A stretch of DNA of 15,497 bases, taken from NCBI GenBank assembly GCA_023393265.1, contig JAEWME010000054.1, positions 1 to 15,497 on the forward strand, written 5' to 3'. Made by a program: the position numbers and the translations under genes. Below the pieces are notes generated by a model that ran no database searches, was not told the origin of the DNA, and worked only from the letters and a program-made list of their open reading frames with translations. The DNA is from Bacteroidota bacterium. Lineage in GTDB: Bacteria; Bacteroidota; Bacteroidia; Bacteroidales; Prolixibacteraceae. Below, in pieces: positions 15,196-15,497 of the stretch. The stretch's first letter is position 1; every line of letters starts with the position of its first letter.

Positions 15196-15497
15196 GAACA
15201 TTCCGGACTGATCTCCATATCCACACGGTTTTGTCGCCCTGCGGCGATTTGGAAATGAGTCCGGCTCAAATTGTGTCGCTGGCAAAAGCCCGTGGGCTCG
15301 ACATCATCGGCATTACCGATCACAACAGCACCCGCCAGTGCAGGCTGGTTTGGGAACTGGGGCAAAAAGCCGGACTGACGGTCATTCCCGGTTGCGAAGC
15401 CACCACCCGCGAAGAGGTTCACTGCCTGTGTCTTTTCCCCGGTTTTGAAGCGCTCGAAGCTTTTCAGGATTTTGTTGATCAACATCTTACGATCATC
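15192..15497 (+). CDS. PHP-domain metal-dependent phosphoesterase, 5' part
   Basis: The first 102 codons of a PHP-family protein, cut by the window edge. DLHIHT (7-12) is the first metal-binding motif, ITDHN (41-45) the second, and IPGCEATT with EVHCLCLF the third and fourth. All expected His and acidic ligands so far are present, so the start of an active phosphoesterase is likely. The family covers nucleoside 3',5'-bisphosphate and 5'-3' RNA phosphatases, histidinol phosphatase and polymerase-associated forms; short stand-alone PHP proteins of this kind recur in hydrogenase regulatory clusters, from memory. The start ATG overlaps the stop of the DRTGG gene as ATGA, so it is the fifth gene of the operon. 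Substrate cannot be told from this part. Confidence 0.88.
   Translation, partial: MRTFRTDLHIHTVLSPCGDLEMSPAQIVSLAKARGLDIIGITDHNSTRQCRLVWELGQKAGLTVIPGCEATTREEVHCLCLFPGFEALEAFQDFVDQHLTII

Noticed and set aside
1..15497. CRISPR arrays, tRNA/rRNA genes, insertion sequences
   Set aside because: No spaced direct repeats, cloverleaf sequences, transposase frames or terminal inverted repeats were seen on reading both strands.

Overview
The window looks like a chromosomal segment from an anaerobic or fermentative member of the Bacteroidota, probably near Bacteroidales/Marinilabiliales. This is inferred from gene content and style: the alpha-glucan phosphorylase type, A-rich leaders with few Shine-Dalgarno sites, a TTTG/TAnnTTTG-like promoter, a K+-dependent membrane pyrophosphatase with Na+-pump residues, and secreted glycan hydrolases. 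No rRNA or other phylogenetic marker is present, so the assignment is moderate.

Left part (1-6510, all plus strand) holds separately transcribed metabolic genes. It opens with the 3' end of an alpha-glucan phosphorylase followed by a hairpin terminator. Then come an EamA/DMT permease, a membrane-bound pyrophosphatase (hppA) with a candidate promoter and a strong terminator, and a dihydroorotate dehydrogenase-like flavoprotein that has lost the catalytic Cys. A terminator closes this block, facing the next genes.

Middle part (6574-10116, minus strand) is a two-gene unit of exported carbohydrate-active proteins: a GH9 cellulase-type enzyme, then a protein of a family I do not recognise (TIM-barrel-like N-terminal half, class-I-glutaminase-like middle, beta C-terminus). 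No SusC/SusD genes are in the window.

Right part (10285-15497) is the most interesting. Two divergent units share a 242-bp spacer. To the left run a double-PAS protein and a SpoIIE/PP2C-type phosphatase with an extra C-terminal domain. To the right run a DRTGG-like protein, an RsbW-like ATPase, an iron-sulfur protein with an [FeFe]-hydrogenase-like H domain, a second DRTGG-like protein and a PHP-domain protein cut by the window edge. The right-hand genes are packed with 4-14 base overlaps. From memory, this set resembles regulatory genes found next to electron-bifurcating [FeFe]-hydrogenases in anaerobes (HydS/group C context). I infer a redox- or H2-sensing module joined to a partner-switching phosphorylation circuit. 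The STAS-type antagonist usual in such circuits is not seen, and the catalytic hydrogenase genes, if present, would lie beyond the right edge.
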